A stretch of DNA of 64,000 bases from the NCBI GenBank assembly GCA_037179335.1, contig JAKZHN010000017.1, positions 496,001-560,000 on the forward strand, in the 5' to 3' direction. Numbering within the stretch: the stretch's first letter is position 1; every line of letters starts with the position of its first letter. The DNA comes from Cyclaneusma minus (lineage: Eukaryota > Ascomycota > Leotiomycetes > Marthamycetales > Marthamycetaceae). Positions 1 through 12,752 of the stretch are shown piece after piece. Below the pieces are notes generated by a model. The model saw nothing but the letters and a program-made list of their open reading frames with translations. It was not told the DNA's origin and ran no database searches. A program made the position numbers and the translations under genes.

Positions 1-51
1 TTAAAAAGAAGAAGAGTTACATGAACTAAATTTGGCTGACACTCATGATAG

Positions 52-2336
52 ATCAAGGCTAACTACATGTCGGCCATGGCTCAATACTATCAAGCACTCG
101 CCGATGACGACGCAAATTCCCATGGAATTGCCATTGCTAGGTTGCAATCCGCAGAGAAATCAGCGAAAGATGCCAACAAGATGGCTACTAGTTTCCCAGG
201 AACAGTACCAGTAAACTCCAATCTCAGCTCAGAGACCGGTACTGCACTGCTTGAGCTCACAAGGCGGCATCTTGCAAGCGTTCAAGAGAAACTTTCCGAA
301 CTAATCAAAGATAACGACTATATTTATCACCAGACCGTACCTGCAGAAGCATCTCTGGCAGTAGTTCCAAAGTTGCCAGCGGCAAAGGCAATCCCAGTCA
401 GCGAGCTCTATGCAGGCCAAGACATTCAGCGGATTACTGGTCCAGATATTTTCCAGAAAATCGTGCCAATGGCCGTCACGGAATCTGCTAGTTTATACGA
501 TGAAGAGAAGGCGAAATTAGTACGAGCCGAGACGGAGAGGGTCGAGATTGCCAACGGAGAGATGGCGGCAAGCCTGGATTACCTCAGACTACCGGGCGCA
601 TTGCAGATAATCAAAGGAGGCTTCGACCAAGACCTGTTAGCAGATGACGAGTTCAGGGGATGGTGTGATGAGCTGGCAGGCCACGACTCTTATGCATCGA
701 CTTTTGATTCCCTCCGGACCAGCAAAGAGGGCATCGTAGGGGTGCTGGACAAGAGCAGCAAACAACTTGATATGGAGGAGAGTGTATGTGAGAAGATGCG
801 TTCCAAGTATGAAGGCGATTGGACGCAGCAACCCAGCTCAAGGCTGACTACGACTCTCCGAAATGATATCAAGCAGTACCGTGAAGCTCTAGAGGAGGCT
901 TCGAGGAGCGACAGCCAGCTTTCTTCAAAGATGCGTCAGTATGAAGTGGACTTTGACGAGATGCGCTCTGCCGGTGAGACCGGAGAGGCAGATGTACTGT
1001 TTCAGCGGGCCTTGATCAAGGTCGTAGGAGGGAAATCAAGAAACAATGCAGGAAGTCCAGACGGCAACTTGATTGATGAGGACTTCGGGGACGCGGGCGT
1101 AAGTGTCATGGATCAAGTGGCGAAGGTCGAGGAAATACTCAAGAAGCTCAGCCTCATAAAAAGGGAGAGGGCTCAGGTCTTGAAAGACTTGAAAGAAAAG
1201 GTCAGGCACGCCAACTTGCATTTCATTCCCCATGCTGACCGGACCAGGTCCACGACGATGATATCTCGCAAGTGTTGATTCTCAACAAAAAATCCATATC
1301 CAACTATGAACAACAACTATTTCAGGCGGAACTAGAAAAGTTCCGTCCCCATCAGAACCGCCTGCTGCAAGCGAACCACAAGCAGTCGTCGCTGATGAAG
1401 GAACTAACTGCAACTTTCAATACCCTGCTACAGGACAAGAGAGTGCGATCAGAGCAGAGCAAATATGAAACTATGACAAGGCAGCGTACAGCCGTAATGT
1501 CCAAATACAAAAGGATATACGAGGAGTTCCGGGATTTGGAGGCTGGGCTGCAGAACGCCAAGCAGTGGTACGGCGAGATGAGAGATACGGTCGACAGCCT
1601 TGACAAGAACGTCGAGACATTTGTCAACAATCGACGGTCAGAAGGGGCCCAGCTCCTGAGCCAGATTGAGCAGGACCGAGCGAGCGCCTCTGGAGGTCAG
1701 GCAGACAGAGAGCGCCAGCGCCTCCAGGAGCTTATGGAGCGGATGTCAATGGATCCAGCAACCTCGCCGAGAAAATCCAAAACACCCCAGCCCTTTTCGC
1801 ATTCAACAGCCTCTCCCGGCCCGCGCTATCCATCGACAAAACCCAGTCAATACCAAGCACCGATGTCTCCGCCCCCACAACAGCCCGTACACCCCCAGTC
1901 AACATACTCGAATTACACCGATCCACAGCACGTCCCCGTCTACCAACCCACGCCGCCCCATCAGCGCACGGATTCATACGGCCAGATGCAAGCACAACAA
2001 GCTGGTCAAGGCGGCTACGACCCTAGTTCTTACTTCCGCCGTGACCAAAGCCAACCGACGTCTCCGCCGCCCACGCAGCAGCAATTTGCACAGAACCAAT
2101 ACAACTACGGACAACAGCAGGCCTCGCAGCCATATATACCGCCTGGCTATGTACCGCCGCCACCGCCTCGCGGACCGCCGCCTTTGGGGCCACAGCAGAC
2201 GTTTCCGCAGCAGGGCAATTACCAGGCACAGGGAGCGTATTCGTATGGTGTTGGTAACGGGCAGCAAGCACGGAACGGAATGAATGGACAGCCGGCTGCG
2301 CAGGACCCGTGGGCTGGACTGAATGCTTGGAAGTAG
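52..2336 (+). CDS. BRO1: BRO1-domain ESCRT-associated protein Bro1/Vps31, 3' part
   Basis: Partial at the left edge; exons 52-1200 and 1248-2336, 745 residues visible. The first acceptor is placed at ATAG (48-51) after a GGCTGAC branch site, so the exon opens IKANYMSAMAQYYQALADD, the end of the BRO1 domain. The central part is the coiled-coil V domain (KEK|VHDDDISQVLILNKKS across the 47-nt intron 1201-1247, branch TGCTGAC). From about nt 1750 the protein is a Pro/Gln/Tyr-rich tail ending DPWAGLNAWK, which resembles fungal Bro1 and argues against its paralogue PalA/Rim20. Bro1 binds Snf7 on endosomes and recruits the deubiquitinase Doa4 during multivesicular-body sorting (family knowledge). 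The N-terminal half of the BRO1 domain lies outside the window. Confidence 0.9.
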
Positions 2337-2868
2337 GGGAGGGGTTGTGCTTGTGTAGTAGAAATGAAGAGTTGATTTTTTGAAGCTGCAGAGAAAGAAT
2401 GGCCTATGATGTGACGGATTGTAAATAGATTCCCTAGTGGGGTTTCAAGGTATTCTTGGACCTTAATTCCCCCATTAATTCCTAAGAAGAGGTACTCAGA
2501 GTGGTCCATAGAAGGCCAACTGGTTTGTAAGAGACACGATTTGTAACAGTGCTCGGAGAGGCGACTTTAAGCTCACACAGGGATGCTTTGCCGGCGATCG
2601 GAGGCAAAAGTCTAGATCGGACTTTACTCGGCTAAACCACGATTGCCGCTCTCCAGCTAATGCATTTCGTAGACTGCGACATTACAGCTCTCAACCTTCA
2701 CCTCGATCATTCCATAACGACTATTCTCTCTTCTGACGCTTCCACAGGAGTACACATCACTTCAATACCTCCTCGAATTACGGCATTGTTCCACGGCAGT
2801 GCATGGTATCAGCTCCAGAGCTCTCGCGAACCTCCATTGATCAGCAGCTACGAGTCCAGCTTTTGAGC
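2337..2868. other. intergenic, BRO1-LON
   Basis: Spacer between two genes in the same direction. It must hold the BRO1 3' UTR and the Lon promoter. A small reading frame at 2660-2866 overlaps the probable Lon leader and has no protein-like features. I see no repeats. Confidence 0.5.
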
Positions 2869-5800
2869 ATGCCACACGGTCACCAGATGCCATGGCGTCT
2901 TGCAACCCAGGCATCGTCACGAAACCTCGCTAGAACTTTACGCGTTGCGAGAATATCACATCCTGCCCTTTCTTCGCGCCTAGTAGCAGCAGCTTCCTGG
3001 CGATCTCCACCATACGCCACCTCCTCAACAACCTTCACATCCAAATTCTCTACTTCACCGGCACGGCGGAAGCAAGCGCCTCCGGATAGCAAGGATTCAG
3101 CCGTAGAAGAGGGAGTGGAGGAGGTCAAGGAGGAAGATGTAGCCAAGCGGGAGGATGCAGACAAAACGCTGGAGAGCAAAGGCAAACCTGCCGACTCGGC
3201 CAGCGGCGCCTCCCAAAGCTCCTCGGCAGACTCGAAGGGTAGCAGCGCCGCATCTGGAGGAGGCAGCGACTCATCTGGGGGGGACGGCGGTGGCAAGAAA
3301 GGGCGCAAGCCATCGAGCGAGCGCGCATTGCAAAAGCCCACGGTTCCCGACGTCTATCCTCAAGTAATGGCAATACCGATTGGGAAGCAGCCTCTGTTTC
3401 CTGGATTCTACAAGGCCATTACTATCAGAGATCCGGCTGTCAAGGCTGCTATACAAGAAATGGTAAAGAGGGGCCAGCCGTACGTTGGAGCTTTCCTGCT
3501 TAAGGACGAGAATGCGGATAAGGATACGATTGAGAGTATGGACGAAGTACACGATGTGGGAGTGTTTGCGCAGATTACAAGCGCTTTCCCTGTTCAGGGC
3601 CAGGGTGGCGCTTTGACTGCTGTTCTATACCCCCATCGACGCATCAAAATGACTACTCTCATATCCTCCGCCCAGTCAGCTACTGAGCCCGGAAAGAATG
3701 AACCATCATCTGCAGATGTTACCTCTATACCCGAAGTCATCCCCCAAAAGCCAACTGAAGAGGAGGAAGCCGATGACTCCAAAAAAGATGTTGAATCCGA
3801 AAAGAAAGACGCTGAAGTCACAAGCTTCGAGGAACCTATGGAGCCGCGCAAAGCTGAGGTTCTGCCTATCCACGATCCCACGACTTTCCTGCGAAAACAC
3901 GGCGTCAGTCTTGTAAATGTGAAAAATTTAACAGAAGACTCGTTCGACCCAAAGAGCCCGGTTATCCGAGCCATTTCGAACGAGGTTGTCAATGTTTTCA
4001 AGGAAATAGCATCGCGTAACAGTCTCTTCCGCGACCAGATCTCCACCTTCGCAATGAGTCTGTCTGCAGGTAACATCATGAACGAGCCGGCCAAGCTCGC
4101 AGATTTCGCCGCGGCTGTTTCTGCTGGTGCTGAATTAAACGAGCTGCAGGATATTCTGCAGACGACGGATGTGGAAGCGCGGTTGAACAAGGCTTTAGTC
4201 ATTCTCAAGAAGGAGCTGATGAATGCTGAGCTTCAGTCGAAGATTACCAAAGATGTCGAGAGCAAGATTCAGAAGCGACAGCGAGAATACTGGCTGATGG
4301 AGCAGATGAAGGGCATTCGACGAGAGCTTGGTTTGGAGTCCGATGGGAAAGATAAATTGGTGGGAAAGTTTGTGGAGTTGTCTCAGAAACTCGACATGCC
4401 GGAGGCTGTGAAGAAGGTTTTCGACGAGGAAGTCAACAAACTTGCTCACTTGGAACCAGCTGCCTCAGAGTTTGCTGTCACGAGAAACTATCTGGATTGG
4501 TTGACTCAGATTCCATGGGGCCAGCGTAGCGCCGAGAACTTTGGAATTCAGAACGCTTTGAAGGTGCTCGATCAGGATCATCATGGTTTGAAGGATGTCA
4601 AAGACAGAATTCTCGAGTTTATCGCTGTTGGCAAGCTACGGGGCACCGTAGAAGGCAAAATCTTGTGCCTTGTTGGGCCCCCAGGTGTTGGAAAAACGAG
4701 TATCGGAAAGTCGATCGCTCGAGCGCTGAATCGTCAGTACTACAGATTTAGTGTTGGAGGGTTGGCCGACGTCGCTGAAATCAAGGGTCATCGCCGCACA
4801 TATGTTGGTGCTCTTCCAGGACGAATCATCCAGGCATTGAAGAAGTGCAAGACAGAAAATCCGTTGATCCTGATCGACGAGGTTGACAAGCTTGGAAGAG
4901 GACACCAAGGTGACCCAGCATCGGCACTTCTGGAGCTTCTGGACCCAGAGCAGAACAGCTCTTTCCTGGACCACTACATGGATGTTCCTGTTGATCTGTC
5001 CAAAGTCCTTTTCGTCTGCACTGCAAACATGACTGACACTATTCCGCGCCCCCTTCTCGACCGTATGGAGATGATTGAGCTTTCAGGCTATGTCGCTGAC
5101 GAAAAGATGGCCATCGCCGAACGATATCTGGGACCAGCTGCAAAGGAACTAGCCGGATTAAAAGACGTCGATGTCAACCTCTCCAAATCAGCCATCGAGG
5201 AGCTCATCAAGTCTTACTGCCGAGAATCCGGAGTACGCAACCTCAAGAAGCAAATCGAGAAAGTCTACCGCAAATCAGCACTCAAAATCGTACAAGAACT
5301 TGGAGAAAGCGTCTTTCCTGAAGCTGAGGCTCTGACCGAGGAAGGTAAGGTTGCAGCGGAGGAGTCGGCAAAGGACCAGACGGATGTAAAGGAAACACCA
5401 TCAACAATAGAAAACGAGACAACCGAGACGCCCCGTGTAGGCCTTAACGTGCCAGACACCGTACACGTCGTAATCGACAAGGAAAACCTGAAAGACTACG
5501 TCGGCCCACCCGTATTCACCTCCGACCGACTCTACGAAACCACACCTCCAGGTGTAGCGATGGGCCTCGCCTGGACCCAAATGGGCGGCGCAGCGCTCTA
5601 CGTCGAATCCATCATCGAATCCGCACTTTCCCACAGCTCCCGCCCTGGCCTCAACACTACTGGAAATATGAAGCCCGTAATGCAAGAATCCACCAAAATC
5701 GCGTATTCCTTCGCACGTGCCGTACTCGCCAAGAAGTTCCCCGAAAACCGCTTTTTCGATAAAGCGAAGATCCATCTGCATATTCCCGAAGGCGCAGTGC

Positions 5801-6268
5801 CGAAAGATGGGCCGAGCGCGGGCATCACGATGGCGACTTCATTGTTGAGTCTGGCGCTGGATAGACCGCTGGATCCGGGAATTGCAATGACGGGCGAGCT
5901 GACAGTCACTGGAAAGGTGTTGAGAATTGGTGGGCTGAGAGAGAAGACAGTGGCGGCGAGGAGGGCGGGGTGTGAGATGATTATCTTCCCCAATGATAAT
6001 ATGTCGGATTGGTTGGAGCTTCCTGAGGTACGTTATATTTTGTTCATGACTGCGGACTTTTTCGTCTTTTTTGTCTGCGTTTCTCTCGTGAAGGGCGAAA
6101 GCTGACTTTGATGAACAGAATATCAAGGAGGGCATCGAAGGACGCCCGGCCTCATGGTACTCGGATGTCTTTGACTTGGTGTTCCCGGATGTGGATGAGG
6201 CGAAGGCGAATGAGCTCTGGAAGAAGCAATTGGCTAAGCCGGCGAAGAAGGCGGAGGACGACGATTGA
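2869..6268 (+). CDS. PIM1: Mitochondrial Lon protease (Pim1)
   Basis: Exons 2869-6027 and 6119-6268, 1102 aa. ATP-dependent serine protease of the mitochondrial matrix that removes damaged proteins. Order: basic Arg/Ser-rich presequence (MPHGHQMPWRLATQ...), a Ser/Gly/acidic low-complexity linker, a LON substrate-binding domain from about residue 160 (DVYPQVMAIPIG) that contains an acidic insert, a helical middle, an AAA+ module with Walker A GPPGVGKT (about 603) and Walker B LILIDEVDK, and a protease domain with catalytic Ser983 in GPSAG and Lys1026 in GGLREK, 43 residues apart as in E. coli Lon. The 91-nt intron (GTACGT...AACAG) lies near the 3' end; without it the C-terminus NIKEGIEGRPASWYSDVFD would be lost. 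An in-frame ATG at 2803 would add 22 residues with no targeting character, so 2869 is preferred; 2887 is also possible. Confidence 0.95.
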
Positions 6269-7113
6269 ACGAATTTCCAAGGCTTTGGAACTTTGAGACC
6301 GCAGATGTGGATAATGGGCTGTCTTCAGCTGGAAGATGGACGAGTGGCTTCATCCTTAAGCGGAAGCCACATGCTGCTTTAGCCTTCATCGTACTGTATA
6401 TTTGTCGCGATGTTCGGGCGGAGCATGTTGATGTTTCTGATGGCATAAAAGGGTGCGTTCGCACTCGTGACACTTTGACTGCCTGGAAAGGCGTCGCAAA
6501 TTCCTCTCAGCGGGCGCAGTTTGACGCATAGCATTGGAAGGTTTATTTAGAAACAAATACAAACTAAACAACCTAAGTAACGTCTAGGTAGACCGTATTT
6601 ACTCGTGGTCGCTGGTAACAGTTGCTAATTGCCTGGATTGATCATTGCCTTGAGTACCTTAACTTGGTTTATTTTCATGCCTATAAACTGGATTGGTGGA
6701 TCCGAAATTCCAAGGCCTTTCCAACAATTTGAAATCTACAGCCTGTACACGGACTCTCTTTGTCCCACTGTATTTGCCGGTCGTAGGTAGTTTACAACAT
6801 TGTTCTCGTTGCCTCCCAAGTTCCCAAGAAACCCATGCCCACCTGAACGCCATGGATATGGCGTACTAGACAAAAGCGGGAGAGTCGGCCGCGCGAAAGC
6901 AGAACACCGGCCGAGCAAGCAAAGCTAGGACCGCACGAGAAGACAGCGCCGAAAAGAACGCAAAAGGCCATATCGACAAACCAGCCACAAAACAGCGTTC
7001 CAAATTCAATCCCAGTGCCCTTTCGCGAACCTGCCTGCGGCAACGCACCACACCACTCACTCTACCCGTCCCCATTCTCATTATCACAGCCTTGTGTATT
7101 TCATTCTCACTCA
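6269..7113. other. intergenic, convergent LON / CUE gene
   Basis: 3' flanks of two convergent genes. Only short overlapping frames are present, none with recognisable motifs. I see no repeats or RNA genes. Confidence 0.5.
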
Positions 7114-7974
7114 TCATTTCCCCGGCCCAGCCTGCCCCTGAAAGGCCTCCGCCGCCACCTTCGCCTCCATCTTCCTCCTCGCAGCCAGAATCATCTCCTC
7201 TCTCCTTTTCTGCAACAACGCCTGTCTCTCCTCCTTATTTGCACTCCACGCCTGTTTCGACGCCGCTGCTGCTGGTCCTGGCAAATTGGTGCTCTCGCTC
7301 GATTCGCTTGCGCTTTCGGCGAGCTTGGATGATAGGTTGTAGCGCTTGATTAGGTCTGGTTGTGTTGCGCGTGGTGCGGGGGCTGAGGTGCTGGATGAGG
7401 AGCCGGTGTTAGGCGAGGTGGCGGGTGGGGGCGGTTGGAAGGATATTGGGGGCTGTTTTTGCGACGGAGTTAGCTCGAGTCGCTTGTTTCAGTGATCGCA
7501 TCGTGAATAGCAGCCAGGCTCTTTGGCGGAGTTTTTGGAGGCGTTGGCATCCTTTCAATACGCCTAGACCATGCGCAAAACAGACAGAAAGCAGGAAAGC
7601 GAACTGCTAGTTGCTGCTGCGGACTTGCCCGGGGAAAAGTAGATGTAATACGTAAGGCTTAATATCGCAATACTTACATTCTCCAGGCCCCTCCCACTCA
7701 AAATGCGCTCCGTAGTCGCAACGACGTTCCCTCCATTTCGCTGCAAGTCCCACATGATATGCCGCCGTGAAACTTGCGGAAACATCTGCTGCACACGCTC
7801 GACGTCTGCTTCGCGTGCTCGTAACCGGGGGTCGGCGGTGGCATTGCCGCGGTTGGAAGGCTGGGCTGCGGAGGGGGAGGATGGAGAGAAGAAGAAATAG
7901 CGGATGGCGAGACCGGAGAAGAGGAGGACGAGGATGAGTTGCGGAACGTTGATGGTTTGTGGGGTTTCGGCCAT
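7114..7974 (-). CDS. CUE-domain ER membrane protein (Cue1-like)
   Basis: Exons 7974-7678 and 7452-7114, 211 aa. The N-terminus is a signal-anchor helix (VPQLILVLLFSGLAIRYFFF, residues about 10-29). A CUE ubiquitin-binding domain follows at about 50-90, with MFP in VQQMFPQVSRRHIMWDLQRN and a late di-Leu-like position (ERILSGRGL). After a Pro/Ser linker the C-terminus is a basic helix (KEERQALLQKRREEMILAAR). This architecture matches fungal Cue1-type proteins that tether the E2 Ubc7 at the ER for ERAD; that role is inferred from the family. The intron 7453-7677 is 225 nt, long for this window, with donor GTAAGT, branch GAGCTAAC and acceptor AACAG. An extra internal exon cannot be excluded. Stop TGA at 7116-7114. 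Confidence 0.8.
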
Positions 7975-8567
7975 GGTGGGATTTATGGTGCGCTGGTGAG
8001 CGCTGGTGAGCGCTGGAGGCTACCTTAGGTGGGCGGGGATTGGGATTTGGTGTGGGCAATGGGTAGGTTGCTATAATGCAATCGAGGTCGGCGGATTGTG
8101 CGGAGTGGAGGAAAGGAGGGAGGGAAAGAGGCCGATGGCTGAAGTTGTGAGGTTACATGTATCAGGTAGTTGTCTGAGGAGGTGGGTGATGACAGGTTGA
8201 GTTGCCCCGGAATATGCCGAGAGCTCCGTCAGACGTCAGAAGTCGAGCTGGACCGTGGTCTTTTCTCGCCGAAAACACCACATTACTCATATACCACTTC
8301 ACACAACTTTATAAGGGCAAGGTCACTCACGGCAGCAATCAGCATTGAGCAAGAGCAGGCGACTAAAGTCAAGGCGATTCGACATTGTCTTGCCCCATGT
8401 GAAGTTGAGAAGTCCAGATTCGAGGCCTATGAGCAACATAGTTGCCACTTCAAACTTGTTCTGCCGGGCTGGCCTCAATCTCCCTGCTCCGTGTCTGTTC
8501 TTCCCGCATTTCTCTCACAATTATCTTGCCGTCATCCCTCACTACCGTCTGATTTCTTCATACCTAG
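7975..8567. other. intergenic upstream of CUE gene
   Basis: Contains the promoter of the CUE gene (reverse strand) and the 3' flank of the orphan gene ending at 8568. A tandem duplication GCGCTGGTGA/GCGCTGGTGA lies just upstream of the CUE start (about 7990-8012). No convincing gene. Confidence 0.45.
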
Positions 8568-8999
8568 CTAGACTGAGCCTCGTCGACCCAGGTCGTTGGC
8601 CGGGGTGTTCTGATGAAGCGAAACAAAATGATCGACAGCAGTCCTTGTCTGATCCTGATAGCTCGCCGTGTCGCGGTGTTCAAGCCAGTACTCTCGCAGT
8701 TGACGACAGAAGAGGATGTGGTGAGCTCTGACAAGCTGGCTGTGCTTGGCCTGCTCTTCAGGCCCCATGGCCGGACCTCTAGTATTCAGCTTGTGGCGGT
8801 AGGGGAGAGCTTTGGAGAGAGATGTCAGCGACGTGGATCCGGCAGAGGACGGCGGTACAAACATACTCTTCTCTGCCCAGGCCGTGTTGAGGGTTTGCTC
8901 GAGCTTCCAGTTTGGCATTGTGAGGATGTCTTTTGAGACGCCCAGAACAGCGAACTGGTCGATCAGGAGGTCGACGGATGTTATTTGTTTCTCGGCCAT
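8568..8999 (-). CDS. Uncharacterised small protein
   Basis: Single exon of 143 aa starting MAEKQITSVDLLIDQFAVLG. The frame stays open to 9167, but 8999 is preferred because a TATAAAAG box lies at 9092-9085 on the same strand, about 86 nt upstream, and the extra N-terminal residues look like translated leader. The protein is hydrophilic with no signal peptide or membrane segment. A polar helix near the C-terminus (RAHHILFCRQLREYWLEHRD) is its most distinctive part. I recognise no family. Codon usage and the TATA box support a real gene, but it could be lineage-specific. Confidence 0.5.
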   Translation of the reverse strand: MAEKQITSVDLLIDQFAVLGVSKDILTMPNWKLEQTLNTAWAEKSMFVPPSSAGSTSLTSLSKALPYRHKLNTRGPAMGPEEQAKHSQLVRAHHILFCRQLREYWLEHRDTASYQDQTRTAVDHFVSLHQNTPANDLGRRGSV

Positions 9000-10267
9000 G
9001 CTGAGTGAAGTGAGCGGCAGAGACACAGGTGGGGGTATTGGGCTTCTTGTCGGTGATTCTGCTGGCAGACAGCTCCTGAGGCGTCTTTTATAGAAATTGA
9101 CAGCAAGCCGAATTCGGGGGACTGTTTGGTTCTTTATCCAGCCGGTCTTGCTTCTACGGCTAGTCATGAAAACTGTTTACAATGAGTCCCTCGCAAGGAT
9201 TTTGGAAAGTTCCAAGCACAGTCATGCAGAGCACTCCAGACAGCTGGTGAACAAAGGACAGCTATTAAACTCATTCTCATTCACTATCCACTCACTGTAA
9301 AAGCTCCCAGTGATTCAACTATCTTACATGTCCTCTAGGTAGTAAGTGAGGACATCGCACCAATGTCGTTCTTCCCGCAACAGCTTGACAGCTGGTATGC
9401 TAAAGTTTGCCAGGAAACCCCCCTACAAGCAAGTCAACAAGCATCTAACATCGAACCAAAAACAACTTAACATTCAATGCTTCTTGAGGGAGTGCGGATA
9501 AACAATGTCAAACCAGGCAAACCGAGTTTGACACCGAGGGCAGAGATCATATAAGAGCCTACTAGGCATTAAACATAAACCAGGTACCCGGCGAACTCCA
9601 TCGTCTCGGCAGAGAGATATGGGGTGTTTGTGGGGCTTTGTTGGGACAGCTGGCGCATTCTATTAGAGTCAGGATTGACAGGGCGGTGTATGATATTTGT
9701 GCTGGGAAGGGTGCGGTGGTTGCAGTGGATGGATATGAAGACATGCTTTGCGCGGGATGGAGAGGTGGGTGGGGAGGAGCAAGCGATGCTGGAGACGGCG
9801 AGGGACAGCTTGACGGACCTGGTGAGGGTGACAGAGTAGGTAAGGTTGGAGGCTGGGGAGAAGGAGGAGTTTGAGGCGGCGTTGACTGAAAGGAAGATTT
9901 AGGTTTGTGACGAGGCTGGGGTTGAAGGAGAGGTATAAAGAAATGGCCGTCAAGACGGAATCCATGTTGTGGCAGAGATGCGGTGCAGTACATAGGATAA
10001 TTAGGATGAGGAACATCCGCCCTGAGTGGCACATATAGATTACTCTTGGCTTTCAACAATGTCTACCTGTGCCATCACTCCCTTCTCCCAGGTGGAGTCT
10101 TTCGATGGAAGATTAAAATCCCTTGTACCTTAGGTAAGTAACCAGAAGCGGTGGAATGAGAGCATTCAAACACAGTTGCTCGAGGCAGCGAATTAAGAGA
10201 AGAGGCAAGAATTGACAAACTATTGGTATTCTGACAGTCTGATTGTTGCCGGCAGTCTCGCGGCCGA
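9000..10267. other. long intergenic region
   Basis: About 1.3 kb with no gene I can support. A reverse frame at 9562-10059 (165 codons) is Pro/Ser/Thr-rich low complexity with no family features, and is probably non-coding. The rest is promoter of the small gene and 3' flank of the glycosyltransferase. Confidence 0.45.
9085..9092 (-). promoter_or_regulatory. TATA box of the small gene at 8568-8999
   Basis: TATAAAAG on the reverse strand, 86 nt upstream of the preferred ATG at 8999. It helps decide between the two possible starts. Confidence 0.45.
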
Positions 10268-11795
10268 TCACCACTTGCCTCCTTGTCTAGCAAGCTCAAC
10301 AATCTTCTCGCAAGCAGTAGCCCTGCCGCCATGCCCATTCGCTGTCTCCGCCAATCTCTTCGTCTTTTCCTTCATTAACTCATCACCCTCGGGATGTTCA
10401 TCATCACCTACAATCCTGAGAAACGCCTTGCTCAGCTCATCAGCGTCGATGCCCGGCCCGGCTTTCTTATTCGCATATACACCAATACCCAACCACTCCG
10501 CGCACACAGCATGCTGATAAGTATCCGACCAGTTCGGCAAGACAATCTGCGCAACACCCGCGCTCAGGGCTTCGTGAAACGAATTCGAGCCGCCGTGATT
10601 CGCCCAGCATACTACATTGCCACTCCGCAACATAGCCACCGGGTCGGCATTGAGCCATGAGACGATTCGTACTCTGTCGGTTGCCATCTCCCTCTCGAGC
10701 ACCTGTACAACGGCATCCTGGTCGCCACTTGCCAGTTCCAGTTTCCACAAAACTTGGACTTTGGAATTCCGCTGCAAAAGAATGCGTAGAGCGACGGCGA
10801 ACTCGTGCGCAGCAGAAAAGCTTGCACGGTAATGGGTACCCAGATTCACGAGTACCGTTGGGGCTTTTCCAAGCCAGGAGGCGAGATCGGGATCGCTTTC
10901 GGAGACGGGAGATGAAGCTATCAGGATGGGACCGCATGAAGTCACGTTCTTGGGGATGATGAAGCCGTCGAAGTCACTCTCGGGGATCGATGGTGTTATG
11001 TACCATGCCCTCGAGTCGTAAGGGAAGAAAATTGGCGGGTCGCCTTTGATGCCGTGGTCGCTGCGGGCTTTTATCATTTTCCGGGTGCGAGAGGAGGACA
11101 TGAAGCTGATAATAGTACGAATTCTGAGGTAGAAGGTGAGAAGCGTATGCCACCATGACAAGGGATAGGGATATCCGGTGGCAATCCTGGGACGATGTTA
11201 GCTATCGTATATGCACAAAGAAGGAAGAAACTGACAGAGGGTACTTGAAAAATTGTTTCCACGCTGCCTGCTCTTGAATAATGAGATCACGGAAGGTATT
11301 CGGGCTCAGAATAATCCATTGCAAGCCCAGAGTCCGACAAGCATCTATAGCCTGCCCCAAAAGGTTTTCCGTAACCACAACATCCGGCTTGACGTTCTTA
11401 ATGATCTCCAAGCAGCTCTCGTAGCCCTCAATATACTGGTGCGGTTCCCACGTGAACAGCCATTCCGGGATCTTAGGGATAGCCTCCAGCGCTCCCCACA
11501 TGCCTGGGGGCGTTGCCATACTTTGAACTCCCAGTCGCCGGCCTATACTCTCGAGCATTCCTTCTCCCTTAATGGTGTGGAAGGTAAAAGTACTTTTACT
11601 GCTCTCATCTCCTTGATACAAGTTGATATCCCGCTCATAGAGGTCCATGACACGAGCTTCTAGAGATGCGAAAGAGCCAACATTGATATCAACATTGCCA
11701 CGCATTATCATCTCGTGAACCACAGCCATGACCACGTTTGCTTGGCCATACTCGCAATTGAGGAGAAATAGAACCTTTGACCTGGAGTCGGCCAT
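10268..11795 (-). CDS. UDP-glycosyltransferase (GT1 family)
   Basis: Exons 11795-11236 and 11186-10268, 492 aa. N-terminal acceptor-binding half begins MADSRSKVLFLLNCEYGQAN. The C-terminal half carries the GT1 sugar-donor signature: VSWLNADPVAMLRS..., then ANHGGSNSFHEALSAGV and LPNWSDTYQHA, corresponding to the HxGxxS...EAL...P...DQ core of the UGT motif. The 49-nt intron 11235-11187 (GTCAGT...CCCAG, branch TAGCTAAC) joins KYPL|IATGYPYP. Such fungal UGTs glucosylate small hydrophobic molecules such as sterols, polyketides or xenobiotics; the substrate is unknown. It is not in a visible biosynthetic cluster. No C-terminal membrane anchor is seen, unlike animal UGTs. Confidence 0.85.
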
Positions 11796-12752
11796 GACTG
11801 AAGGGAGTTCTTTGTAGCGATATAGGTTGAACTCGACATAGGAGACTTGCTAGGAAGAACAGAGGAGACGGACGCTCGACTGGAAATGGGAAAGGAAAGA
11901 TAGGTGTAGATTTGAGAGTAGCTGGTTCGGCAAGCACCCGTGTAGATATGAAACCATGGTTCCCGGGGACGATTTGTGGAAGCTCGGAGAAAGTGTAAGG
12001 GGCCACTATGCCACTTGGACGGGGAAACGAGCGGATCCAAGCCATCGAGGACAAGTTCAAGCTGATGTTGCTCGTATTGATAATTGAAAGCGAACCCAAA
12101 AAACCTTATTCCCGCCCTGTAGTAGCTCACCGGGATGATCGATGATGTGGGGTGCGTGGCTGATTTGCTGGTCTGCTTTACTGGGTTAGAGTCCGTCGTC
12201 GGGAGGTCGCTTCTGTAGTACATGTATATGTACGACGTCGACGGGGGAGAACTCTCCGACGCTACGAATGAAACCAAATGATAAGGATTTCAATGCTTAC
12301 CTTAGTATTCCGACAATTGGGGGAAAGTGAAATTCCACGGGTTTTAGTGCCACTGTCCCCGATGGTCTCCAATGGGATACTCGCACTTCGAGAAACAGGA
12401 GTTCTGCTGACATCGGCCAAGACTGCGGAGCGACTAACTTGAACCGGCTCTCCGGCTCAGCTGGGCTACACTCAGGGTCTTCAAGTTGCTTCCCGCATTG
12501 CATGGGCCTAGCCGCCCTGCCGCCGGATCCACGGATCTTCACCCAGAAGCATGTGATAGCAATGAGATAGAAAGAGGACGAGAAGACGTTGTCAGAGAGG
12601 TGATATGTGCATTGTCTGCCTACCCACCTCCGAAGCTACGGAGTGGAATGCTTGATATCAGACCCAATCCAGGCTGAGAGTATGCACTTGATGGTACAAA
12701 TATACACACCGCTTTTTAACTCTTCTCACCTCTCTCCGGTGTAAGATGCTGC
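11796..12752. other. intergenic, UGT promoter / M3 peptidase 3' flank
   Basis: Reverse-strand frames at 11708-12277 and 12297-12542 overlap the UGT 5' region but lack recognisable motifs and look like chance frames. The region should hold the UGT promoter. I see no repeats. Confidence 0.45.

Noticed and set aside
9562..10059. 165-codon reverse frame, Pro/Ser/Thr-rich
   Set aside because: Low-complexity reading of pyrimidine-rich DNA, with no family features.
11708..12277. 189-codon reverse frame upstream of the glycosyltransferase
   Set aside because: Overlaps the glycosyltransferase 5' end in another frame and shows no protein motif.
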